Source of the DNA: Aliirhizobium wenxiniae
GTDB taxonomy: Bacteria; Pseudomonadota; Alphaproteobacteria; Rhizobiales; Rhizobiaceae
Length of the DNA stretch: 64,000 nt
Direction of reading: 5' to 3'
NCBI RefSeq assembly: GCF_014201355.1
Contig: NZ_JACHEG010000009.1
Span: 124,001 to 188,000, forward strand
The stretch's first letter is position 1; each line of letters begins with the position of its first letter. The position numbers and the translations under genes were made by a program. Shown here piece after piece: positions 1 through 6,499 of the stretch. The notes beneath the pieces were generated by a model that saw only the letters and a list, made by a program, of their open reading frames with translations, was not told the DNA's origin and did no database searches.

Positions 1-890
1 TCTTTCCAATGTTGACGGATGGCGAGACGACGACGGACCTTGTTTTGCACAGACCTGGTGGTCTTGGTAGTGATGACGGCGGCATCAGGAAGGGGATTGG
101 CGATGAAGAACTCGTCCAGTCCCTTCTTTCTACGAGCGATCCAGTCTACGGATACGGCGCACAACAGATACCCCTTCAAATCCAGAACGGGCACGTATAC
201 GCCCACAATCAGAAGTAATTCATCAATCTCATTGAAAGTGAGAGCTCCGTATTCCTGTATTAGGCCAACGATTAGCTTAATGATGTGACCCGGCCTTTCT
301 AGGTTGAACGTCGTCGGATCTCGCGTGCTTTCCAATCTTGTTCTCAATGGCGTCTGTAGTTGATCTTTCAGCACGTCGACTTTGATACCCCCTGGTGACG
401 CCACTTCGCCGACATCGGCGTCATCAATTACAAAAATTGATTTCTGCCCGTGCTTGCGCTCGAGGGAGCGCAAAGGTCCCAGACGAATGAAAGAGGTCTC
501 TCCCTTTCCTCGCCAATGCCTATCTCTGACGACTACAAGCAGCCTCGAGGCAATTTCTTGGATTACGCAGAACGCTCCTAGCTCGGCCATGCTTCCCTCG
601 CTTTCACAAAAAAGGAGGATCAGCTCTGATATTTCTGCCAGATCGGTTTCGAACTGAAGAACATCCTCATATGCGTCCGAAAAAACGTGGAGCTTCGTGA
701 TGTCCTCGGCTTGGATTATGACTTTTCCTCGCAGCGCCGGGTTGTCGAGTATCTTGAGGAAACCATCTCGCAGCGAAAGCGGGACCGGCTTGTCGATATC
801 CGAGTATGGTCCACCGCAGAGGAAAACCACTGCAGAAGGAGATTGAACATGGATTTTCTCCACATCCAACTCCTCTGCAAATGGCAACAT
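1..890 (-). CDS. Retron Ec86/St85-type effector (NDT-like), cut by window edge
   Basis: The minus-strand frame is open from an ATG at 890 to base 1 without a stop, so 296 residues are visible and the C-terminus is missing. Residues 23-27 (FLCGG), E62-D63, the segment E96-S97-x-G99-S100 followed by ELGAF at 103-107, and SFIxxGPxR at 133-141 match, from memory, the effector of E. coli retron Ec86 (type II-A; an N-glycosidase of the nucleoside deoxyribosyltransferase fold). Residues 200-296 are helical and basic and could be the winged-helix part of that family. In Ec86 the order is msr-msd, effector, reverse transcriptase; here a candidate msr-msd lies immediately upstream and the RT would be left of base 1. 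In such systems the effector is held inactive by RT-msDNA and harms the cell on phage challenge. The start overlaps the a2 arm of the RNA, with AAGGG 6-7 bases upstream as a possible ribosome site. The assignment is strong on motifs; activity is inferred. Confidence 0.85.
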   Translation of the reverse strand, partial: MLPFAEELDVEKIHVQSPSAVVFLCGGPYSDIDKPVPLSLRDGFLKILDNPALRGKVIIQAEDITKLHVFSDAYEDVLQFETDLAEISELILLFCESEGSMAELGAFCVIQEIASRLLVVVRDRHWRGKGETSFIRLGPLRSLERKHGQKSIFVIDDADVGEVASPGGIKVDVLKDQLQTPLRTRLESTRDPTTFNLERPGHIIKLIVGLIQEYGALTFNEIDELLLIVGVYVPVLDLKGYLLCAVSVDWIARRKKGLDEFFIANPLPDAAVITTKTTRSVQNKVRRRLAIRQHWK

Positions 891-1057
891 AGCTTACCCT
901 TAAAGCCCTGTAAGGTAGGGATTGATTATCGAGCGGAGCGTCCCGAAGGGCGATGTTCAATCGCTACCTTACAGGGCACCAAAATTCCGCAATATGATGA
1001 GGTCCAGACGAAACGCTAGACCAAGTGCTAATATGCACTCAAGACACGTAAGCCTAT
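889..1057 (-). ncRNA. Candidate retron msr-msd non-coding RNA
   Basis: Reading the minus strand: an a1 arm at 1057-1048 (ATAGGCTTAC) pairs with an a2 arm at 897-889 (GTAAGCTAT) with one bulged G, enclosing the element. Guanines at 1047 or 1045 just after a1 could be the branching G. Two msr hairpins follow: 1039-1035 with 1028-1024 (5 bp, loop ATATTA), and 1022-1016 with 1007-1001 (7 bp including one G-T) with a loop containing GTTTCG, the same loop core I recall from the Ec86 msr. The msd is a long stem: 977-964 pairs perfectly with 918-905 (14 bp), continuing after one mismatch as GATTGA/TCAATC (962-957 with 925-920) and ATCG/CGAT. The arrangement promoter, RNA, effector fits a type II-A retron. 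The reverse transcriptase that would use it is not visible. Confidence 0.75.
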
Positions 1058-1059
1058 CA

Positions 1060-1087
1060 ACGATAGCCGGCCGGGATTCGTTGTCAA
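1060..1087 (-). promoter_or_regulatory. Putative sigma-70 promoter of the retron
   Basis: On the minus strand a perfect TTGACA (1087-1082) is followed after 16 bases by TATCGT (1065-1060). Transcription would start about 1053, inside the candidate a1 arm of the retron RNA (1048-1057), which is where retron transcripts normally begin. No other gene could use this promoter before the effector. Confidence 0.55.
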
Positions 1088-1202
1088 CCGAATTTGCCAG
1101 GACTAGGTAGGTCTAAGTCTTAACCGGCTTGCCATACTAAAGACACGGCTAAGCGCGCTCTCCTTAATAATTCGACAAGCCGTTAACGCTTAAAATTAAT
1201 GG

Positions 1203-1508
1203 GCGTCACCGGCAGAGGCGGCGAAGCGGCTGGACGGCGGTTACTACGAGCTGATTACCCAGGCTGCCGAAGTGCTTTCCGCGAAGCATCCGCTGGCTGC
1301 GACGATCGTCTTGCGATCGATGATTAACTTTCCCCTGGAGAGTGGGCGCTCAAGCCGATACAAACACGCAGCACGTCATCTTGCCGAATGCAGATCCTTG
1401 GCGAGCCAGATCGATGATTTCGGCGGTATCCTGCCGCATGAAGCTTATGTGGCCGAGCTGAAAAGGGAGCATGGGCGGAAGTCGGGGTTTTGGAGCCTTG
1501 CGTCGTAA
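1203..1508 (+). pseudogene. 3' remnant of a DUF6880-like gene
   Basis: An open frame reads in from a TAA at 1197-1199 and ends at 1506-1508, giving about 100 residues. The tail with RSSRYKHAARHLAEC, a following IDDFG, and a final HGRKSGFW resembles, from memory, the C-terminus of DUF6880 proteins, which are around four times longer. The only start inside (GTG 1272) lies in the middle of the conserved part and has no clear ribosome site. Bases left of about 1200 are more AT-rich and unrelated, so 1200 looks like the joint where the retron segment replaced the rest of the gene. A functional short protein is possible but less likely. Confidence 0.55.
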
Positions 1509-1514
1509 TGATGT

Positions 1515-1559
1515 CACCTGCACCTGCCAGCGTCCTCCGAGCTTTCTGATCGTCGCCAT
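1515..1559 (-). pseudogene. Scrap of a site-specific integrase N-terminus
   Basis: From an ATG at 1559, preceded on the minus strand by GGAG with 5-base spacing, the frame encodes MATIRKLGGRWQVQV. This is the typical opening of phage-type tyrosine integrases (MATIRKxxGxWQVQV). After 15 codons the frame runs antisense into the DUF6880-like remnant and loses any integrase character, so only the first part of the gene survives. It would explain how the island next to the tRNA was mobile. Fifteen residues is little evidence and chance similarity cannot be excluded. Confidence 0.35.
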
Positions 1560-1742
1560 ATGATCTCCAATCGATGTTGACGATCACGCCTAGGACGCCC
1601 CGGAAGGGTGCCAAGGATTTTCCCGGCACGACTCGCACGAGCGTGACTCAATAGACACGGCCATTGAAGAATCGGCGGCTGTCACCACATTTCACGTGAC
1701 GAGTCAAGGCTTCTATGAGATAGCCACAACATGAGAGAAACG

Positions 1743-2282
1743 ATGTTGCGATTTCAGTTTGACGAGAAGAAAGGTGTGGAGGCGATGACATACATCGCAT
1801 CGCGCTGGCCGGACGTCACTGCCTTTTTCGCAGCGAAGATCCTTTTTTTCGCAGAGAAGTATCACCTCAACCGATACGCGCGACCGATCGTGGCAGATAC
1901 CTTTATCGCCATGCCTAATGGTCCGGTGCCTTCGACCATATACGACTTCATCAAGGGGCGACTGCACAACGCTGGCGACCCAGAAGCCGTAACCAAGGCA
2001 TTCTCAGTCGCTCAAGCTCCCTGGCCTAGGGTCAATGCGCTCAGGGACGCGGATACTAGCGTGCTCTCGCTGAGCGATATCGAATGCCTGGATGAGGCTA
2101 TCCATTTCTGCAGACACAGGAATTTCGGCACTCTTTCTACCCTGACCCACCAAGAGCGGTCCTGGCTTGAGGCACCCGCGAATGGCGTGATGGACTATGA
2201 GGCCATGATTGACGATGACAACCCTGGTCGTCAGGAGATTATTGAAGAGGCAAAAGAATTCGCGGTTTATGGTGTGCTGTGA
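1743..2282 (+). CDS. Panacea-domain antitoxin (PanA/SocA-like)
   Basis: The protein has about 179 residues from the ATG at 1743; an in-frame ATG at 1731 is possible, but GAGAGA just upstream and the usual MLRFxFDEKK opening of the family favour 1743. The segment around KILFFAEKYHL and GPVPSTIYD is the signature of the Panacea domain (formerly DUF4065; SocA of Caulobacter). Panacea proteins neutralise many unrelated toxins encoded next to them. The downstream gene overlaps its stop by four bases (GTGA), as in bicistronic toxin-antitoxin pairs. It lies between island remnants and tRNA-Ser, a normal setting for defence or stabilisation modules. Confidence 0.85.
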   Translation: MLRFQFDEKKGVEAMTYIASRWPDVTAFFAAKILFFAEKYHLNRYARPIVADTFIAMPNGPVPSTIYDFIKGRLHNAGDPEAVTKAFSVAQAPWPRVNALRDADTSVLSLSDIECLDEAIHFCRHRNFGTLSTLTHQERSWLEAPANGVMDYEAMIDDDNPGRQEIIEEAKEFAVYGVL

Positions 2283-2647
2283 TTGTAGGCTCGGTCTACA
2301 TAGTCAACACCACACTTGCGCGACCAGCGAAGGACAAGATCACGCTATGCGTTTGTGCTGCTGACAACTTGTTTTTCTGGATTAACACCAACGCCCGAGG
2401 ACATGGTGTCGGACAATTCCAGCTGACAGCGGCTGATCATCAAGCCCTGACTCACGACTGCTTTCTCGATTGCTCGAGGCTCACCACATTTCTAGGGCAC
2501 GAACTCAGAGCTGCCCAGGATCGCGGAGTTATCTCCTCGAAGCTAGCGAAAGCTATCACGGAGTTCTTAGTCGCCAACCCTCCTAAGACATTGCCGCCCG
2601 CCCACGTGCAGCTGGCGATCGCTAATCTTCAAACTCTCTGCGAGTGA
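2279..2647 (+). CDS. Putative toxin partner of the Panacea antitoxin
   Basis: It starts with GTG at 2279 inside the stop of the antitoxin gene and encodes 122 residues. I do not recognise a named domain. Visible features are a beta-rich N-terminal half (VNTTLA, KITLCVC, FFWINT), a DHQALTHDCFLDCS segment and a helical C-terminal half. There is no signal peptide or membrane segment, so it should act in the cytoplasm. The toxin role is inferred only from the translational coupling to a Panacea gene and the size; the target is unknown. Confidence 0.6.
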   Translation: MIVGSVYIVNTTLARPAKDKITLCVCAADNLFFWINTNARGHGVGQFQLTAADHQALTHDCFLDCSRLTTFLGHELRAAQDRGVISSKLAKAITEFLVANPPKTLPPAHVQLAIANLQTLCE

Positions 2648-2775
2648 CTGCTAAAATTGCAGGGGCCTCAGGATGTGCCTCGGGTGTGGCCCTAGCCAAT
2701 TCCGCCACCACCATCTCTAGACGGTGGAAATCAACAAATCTCGAGGAAAACCTTACGGCTGCAAGTTCAGAATGG

Positions 2776-2862
2776 CGGAGAGGGTGGGATTCGAACCCAC
2801 GATACGGTTGCCCGTATGCCGCATTTCGAGTGCGGTGCTTTCGACCACTCAGCCACCTCTCC
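2776..2862 (-). tRNA. tRNA-Ser(CGA)
   Basis: The minus strand folds into a cloverleaf: acceptor GGAGAGG (2862-2856) pairs with CCTCTCC (2783-2777) with discriminator G at 2776. The anticodon loop reads CTCGAAA, giving CGA, and there is a long variable arm (ATACGGGCAACCGTAT) typical of serine tRNAs, then a GGTTCGAATCC T-arm. Its 3' end faces the island at 1-2650, so it is a plausible integration site. Plus-strand reading frames across it are meaningless. Confidence 0.95.
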
Positions 2863-2959
2863 GCTTTGCTGGTCGGCGCAAGTTGTGCGCGGGCTGTCTC
2901 ATAGCGGCGAAAAATCGGGCTGGCAAGGGGCGAAATGCAAGTCTTCATATCCTTTTACC

Positions 2960-2988
2960 TTGACAGTTTTTTGTCGCTCGCGTAAGCC
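2960..2988 (+). promoter_or_regulatory. Putative promoter of rplU-rpmA
   Basis: TTGACA at 2960-2965 is followed after 17 bases by TAAGCC at 2983-2988, an acceptable alphaproteobacterial sigma-70 promoter with a poor -10. It would give a leader of about 185 bases before rplU. Other start sites closer to the gene are possible. Confidence 0.35.
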
Positions 2989-3130
2989 CGCCTGCGTTCA
3001 GGTGTGGAAATGCGTCCGCGTCTGACGATCGCGAGAGATCCTGGTGGTTTTCGCGCGATTTCACCGGCAGATTAGTTTTGAAAAGATATCTCTTTCCTGA
3101 CCCCCTGCTAAAGACCGACTGATAAAAAGA

Positions 3131-3159
3131 CGGCCCTTCTCGTCGAGAAGAGAGCCGGA
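3131..3159 (+). promoter_or_regulatory. Hairpin in the rplU 5' leader
   Basis: CTTCTC and GAGAAG (3136-3150, loop GTC) form a 6-bp stem, extended outward by CGGC with GCCG. It lies about 20 bases ahead of the ribosome site of rplU. Ribosomal protein leaders often carry autoregulatory structures, but no specific L21 leader family is recognisable here, so regulation is only a guess. Confidence 0.35.
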
Positions 3160-3180
3160 ACGAACATGAAAGGATATAAA

Positions 3181-3492
3181 ATGTTCGCAGTCATCAAGAC
3201 CGGCGGTAAGCAGTACCGCGTGGCCGCCAACGACGTGCTGACCATCGAAAAGCTGGAAGCCGAAGCTGGTGCAGTAGTAGAATTCAACGAAGTCCTGGTC
3301 GTCGGCGTTGGCGCCGATGCCAAGATCGGCGCACCGTTTGTTTCGGGCGCGACGGTCAAGGCCGAAGTTGTCGAGCATAACCGTGGCAAGAAGGTCATCT
3401 CCTTCAAGAAGCGTCGCCGTCAGAATTCCAAGCGTATTCGCGGTCATCGCCAGCATCACACGGTCGTCCGTATCACCGACATTCTCGGCTAA
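3181..3492 (+). CDS. rplU: 50S ribosomal protein L21
   Basis: The protein has 103 residues, the normal length for bacterial bL21, which binds 23S rRNA in the large subunit. It opens with MFAVIKTGGKQYRV and ends with a basic block (FKKRRRQNSKRIRGHRQ, residues 75-91, then HTVVRI) that is the L21 signature. The ATG at 3181 is chosen over the in-frame ATG at 3166 because GAAAGGA sits five bases ahead of it and the family begins here. rpmA follows after 29 bases in the usual rplU-rpmA operon. Confidence 0.97.
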   Translation: MFAVIKTGGKQYRVAANDVLTIEKLEAEAGAVVEFNEVLVVGVGADAKIGAPFVSGATVKAEVVEHNRGKKVISFKKRRRQNSKRIRGHRQHHTVVRITDILG

Positions 3493-3521
3493 TCAGGTTT
3501 CGAAGGTAAAGGAGAACTCCC

Positions 3522-3791
3522 ATGGCACATAAAAAAGCTGGCGGTTCGTCGCGTAACGGTCGCGATTCTCAGTCCAAGCGCCTTGGCGTGAAGAAGTTCG
3601 GTGGCGAAGTCGTCATTCCGGGCAACATTATCGTGCGTCAGCGCGGTACGCAGTGGCATCCGGGCGCCAATGTTGGCCTCGGCAAGGACCACACGATTTT
3701 TGCGCTCACCGCAGGCAACGTGAATTTCCGCACGAAGGCGAACGGCCGCGTATACGTGTCCGTAATGCCGAAAGCGGAAGCCGCAGAATAA
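3522..3791 (+). CDS. rpmA: 50S ribosomal protein L27
   Basis: This is an 89-residue bL27, whose flexible N-terminus reaches the peptidyl-transferase centre. It begins MAHKKAGGSSRNGRDS, with no leader that would need removal, as usual in Proteobacteria, and contains the conserved GVKxFGGExVxxGNIIxRQRGT block at residues 22-43. GGAGAA precedes the start at 7-base spacing. It is the second gene of the rplU operon and is followed by a strong terminator. Confidence 0.97.
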   Translation: MAHKKAGGSSRNGRDSQSKRLGVKKFGGEVVIPGNIIVRQRGTQWHPGANVGLGKDHTIFALTAGNVNFRTKANGRVYVSVMPKAEAAE

Positions 3792-3856
3792 AGCCGGCAA
3801 GCGTTATGCAACCGGCGTCTCATCGACCCGGTTGAACGTTCAAGGTTCAGTCAAAG

Positions 3857-3899
3857 AAAAGGGAAGATGGGGCGCTACCCCAGCTTCCCTTTTTCTTTT
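3857..3899 (+). terminator. Rho-independent terminator after rpmA
   Basis: AAAAGGGAAG and CTTCCCTTTT flank an inner GGGG/CCCC pairing, giving a long hairpin followed by a T-rich run (TTTTTCTTTTT). It closes the rplU-rpmA transcript just ahead of the acetyltransferase genes. Confidence 0.85.
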
Positions 3900-3920
3900 T
3901 ACCCCAGAGGAGACTGAACC

Positions 3921-4568
3921 ATGCAAATCGAATTGTTGAGGGCGAGCCAATCCCGGCCGCCGGAAGAACGGCCGCGGCCGGACCGGTCCGAAGATCGGTC
4001 GAGAAGCGAGTGCCCCGTCTTACTGTCGCCGAGACTGGTTCTCCGCGCACCCCACAAAGAAGACATCGACGCACTTGCCCATCTCGCCAACAATGCCGCC
4101 ATCGCAACGATGGTGTCGCGCATGCCGCATCCCTATACGGCGACAGACGCAGCCGATTTCGTGCGACGCACGAATGCCGGCGAGATTGGCAAATGCGTCT
4201 ATGCCATTACCCGAGGAAATGACGGCGCCTTCCTGGGATGCTGCGCACTGGAGCCGCAGGCAGACGAACGCACTCTCGAAATCGGCTATTGGCTCGGCGA
4301 GCCCTATTGGAACGAAGGATATGGCACGGAAGCCGCCCATGCGCTGATCGACATGGCCTTCCGCACCAGAAGCGAAATCGACCAGATCGATGCACGCTGC
4401 CGGGTTACCAACATACCGTCCAAGCGGGTGATCCAGAAGTGCGGCTTCCAGTTTCAGGGATCCGGCATGATCGATTGCCTTGCGGAGGGCGCCATGGTGC
4501 CAGTCGAGTGGTTCCGTCTGGATCGCAAGACCTGGATATCGTTGAGAAGCTGGGGAGAGCTGAGATGA
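3921..4568 (+). CDS. GNAT family N-acetyltransferase (RimJ/RimL-like)
   Basis: The protein has 215 residues. After an Arg/Pro/Glu-rich, probably disordered N-terminus (1-33), the segment LLSPRLVLRAPHKEDID (34-50) and EIGYWLGEPYWNEGYGTEAA (120-139) are typical of acetyltransferase_3 proteins, with the acetyl-CoA loop in the second block. A CGFQFQG motif closes the fold. The family acetylates protein N-termini or small molecules; the substrate here is unknown. The stop overlaps the next gene by four bases (ATGA), so the two paralogous acetyltransferases are translationally coupled. The pair sits between rpmA and obgE, a location I recall as conserved in Rhizobiaceae. Confidence 0.85.
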   Translation: MQIELLRASQSRPPEERPRPDRSEDRSRSECPVLLSPRLVLRAPHKEDIDALAHLANNAAIATMVSRMPHPYTATDAADFVRRTNAGEIGKCVYAITRGNDGAFLGCCALEPQADERTLEIGYWLGEPYWNEGYGTEAAHALIDMAFRTRSEIDQIDARCRVTNIPSKRVIQKCGFQFQGSGMIDCLAEGAMVPVEWFRLDRKTWISLRSWGELR

Positions 4569-5152
4569 ACGCCGCAGTTGTTGAAAGAGCCGTCGAAGTC
4601 CGGCTTGCGCCCGGCCCGTGCCCGGTCATCCAGTCCCGCCGGTTGACCTTGCGTCCTCACCGGCTTGCCGATGCGGATGCAATCGCGGCATCGCTTGCCG
4701 ATTTCAAGGTTGCCCGCATGCTGTCGCGCGTGCCGCAGCCTTATCATCGGGATGATGCACTCGATTGGCTGGTACGCCAGACTTCCGGGCTGATGCCGGA
4801 CTGGAGCCTTGCAATCACCACCGGCGACGACGTCCATATCGGTGTCGTCGGTATGGAGTTGCGCAGGGACGGCTGGCATCTGGGATATTGGTTGAACCGG
4901 TATTACTGGGATCATGGCTACATGACCGAGGCTACCGGTGCCGTTCTGGAGCGTTTCTTTAGGCGCATGCCGGACGCCGTAGTCCATTCCGGTGCCTTTG
5001 CCGACAACCTCGCTTCGCTTAATGTGCAGCGAAAGCTCGGTTTCAGGATCGTCGATGCGGGAGAGGTTTTCTCTGTCGCACGCAACCGCATGGCTCCGCA
5101 TATCGACACGATGCTGGAGGCTGGCGATCTGGTGCGGCCACAGGCCTGCTAA
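4565..5152 (+). CDS. GNAT family N-acetyltransferase, second copy
   Basis: The protein has 195 residues from the ATG at 4565, which overlaps the stop of the preceding acetyltransferase. It shares the family layout: SRRLTLRPHRLADADAI near the N-terminus, GYWLNRYYWDHGYMTEA in the acetyl-CoA region and a closing NVQRKLGFRIV. It is probably a diverged duplicate of its neighbour. The substrate is unknown. A longer upstream frame exists but runs through the other gene and was not used. Confidence 0.85.
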   Translation: MNAAVVERAVEVRLAPGPCPVIQSRRLTLRPHRLADADAIAASLADFKVARMLSRVPQPYHRDDALDWLVRQTSGLMPDWSLAITTGDDVHIGVVGMELRRDGWHLGYWLNRYYWDHGYMTEATGAVLERFFRRMPDAVVHSGAFADNLASLNVQRKLGFRIVDAGEVFSVARNRMAPHIDTMLEAGDLVRPQAC

Positions 5153-5158
5153 AAAATG

Positions 5159-5192
5159 CTGATGGCCATCGGTATCCGCCGGCGGCCATCAG
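5159..5192 (+). terminator. Hairpin after the acetyltransferase pair
   Basis: CTGATGGCC (5159-5167) pairs perfectly with GGCCATCAG (5184-5192). No T-run follows, so termination may be weak or Rho-aided. The rest of 5193-5437 up to obgE shows no convincing gene: a 63-codon frame at 5156 has no ribosome site or known family. Confidence 0.45.
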
Positions 5193-5437
5193 TCTATCTC
5201 AAACGACACGGGGTTGATCGGGCCAGGATGTCCATTGCGGTCCCGAATACCCTGGCGGGCCATGTCCGCGTCCGCCCATTCCGCAGAACCGTTCGTGCCG
5301 GAGCCGCATTGCAGCTTATGGCTGACGAACTTCATGATAATCTTTGACCTTAAAGGCAACGAACGGTATCGAAACGCTAAAGAAGGCGTCCAGAAACCCC
5401 TGATGACGTTGCGTAACACAAGACTGACGGCAGCAAG

Positions 5438-6499
5438 ATGAAATTTCTCGACGAAGCAAAAGTCTATATTCGCTCCGGTGACGGTGGCGCGGGTGCAGTC
5501 TCGTTCCGGCGGGAAAAGTTTGTCGAGTTCGGCGGGCCGGATGGTGGCGACGGCGGACGCGGCGGCGACGTCTGGGTCGAGGCGGTGAACGGTCTCAACA
5601 CCCTGATCGATTTCCGCTTCCAGCAGCATTTCAAGGCGGCGATCGGCATTCATGGAATGGGCCGCAACCGCACCGGCGCCAATGGCGACAGCGTGACGTT
5701 GAAAGTGCCTGTCGGCACGCAGATCTTCGAGGAAGACAACGAAACGCTGATCGTCGACATGATCAAGGAAGGTCAGAAATTTCGTCTGGCCAAGGGGGGC
5801 AATGGCGGTTTCGGCAACACGCATTTCAAGTCGCCGACCAATCAGGCGCCAAACTGGGCGAACCCGGGCCTTGAAGGCGAGGAAAAGACAGTCTGGCTGC
5901 GTCTGAAACTGATTGCCGACGCCGGTCTCGTTGGTCTGCCGAATGCCGGCAAGTCGACCTTCCTTGCGTCGGTCACCCGTGCCCGGCCGAAGATCGCCAA
6001 TTATCCGTTCACGACGCTTCACCCCAATCTCGGTGTTGCGGCCATTGATGGACGCGAATTCGTGCTTGCCGATATTCCAGGCCTGATCGAAGGCGCCCAT
6101 GAAGGGATTGGTCTCGGCGACCGCTTCCTCGGCCATGTGGAGCGCACCCGCGTTCTGCTCCATCTCGTCTCGTCGATGGAAGAGAAGGTCGGCCAGTCCT
6201 ACAAGACGGTGAAGGCGGAACTTGAGGCCTATGGCGGCGGCCTGACCGACAAGCAGGAAATCGTTGCTCTGTCGCAGATCGATATCCTGGATGAAAAGGA
6301 ACTGAAGAAAAAGGCGAAGGAACTGGAGAAGGCCTGCGGCCAGACGCCGTTCCTGATTTCCGCCGCGACGGGCAAGGGCATGACGGAAGTCTTGCGTGCC
6401 CTTCGTGACGTCATTCTCGAAGCCAGTGAAGGTGACGAGACGACCCTTCCGGACAGATCCGCATCAGTGCAGGACTATGACGAGGATGAGGAGCTATGA
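5438..6499 (+). CDS. obgE: GTPase ObgE/CgtA
   Basis: This 353-residue GTPase of late 50S assembly has the glycine-rich Obg fold at 1-158, G1 as GLPNAGKST (166-174), the threonines of switch I near 192-193 and G3 as DIPGLIEGA (212-220). The usual G4 NKxD reads SQID here (279-282), a deviation I believe is shared by rhizobial homologues. An acidic tail ends the protein. proB begins four bases before the stop. The placement after rplU-rpmA is the common bacterial order. Confidence 0.96.
   Translation: MKFLDEAKVYIRSGDGGAGAVSFRREKFVEFGGPDGGDGGRGGDVWVEAVNGLNTLIDFRFQQHFKAAIGIHGMGRNRTGANGDSVTLKVPVGTQIFEEDNETLIVDMIKEGQKFRLAKGGNGGFGNTHFKSPTNQAPNWANPGLEGEEKTVWLRLKLIADAGLVGLPNAGKSTFLASVTRARPKIANYPFTTLHPNLGVAAIDGREFVLADIPGLIEGAHEGIGLGDRFLGHVERTRVLLHLVSSMEEKVGQSYKTVKAELEAYGGGLTDKQEIVALSQIDILDEKELKKKAKELEKACGQTPFLISAATGKGMTEVLRALRDVILEASEGDETTLPDRSASVQDYDEDEEL

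Noticed and set aside
667..960. 97-codon minus-strand frame over the retron RNA
   Set aside because: It starts in the msd stem and is out of frame with the effector, whose motifs are convincing.
19..1019. Plus-strand frames at 19-288, 382-657 and 687-1019
   Set aside because: They are shadows of the minus-strand retron effector, which has no stop because it runs off the window.
2644..3025. Several plus- and minus-strand frames over tRNA-Ser
   Set aside because: They read through a complete cloverleaf tRNA and have no protein similarity.
5156..5347. 63-codon frame between the second acetyltransferase and obgE
   Set aside because: No ribosome site and a hairpin in its first codons; composition does not look coding.
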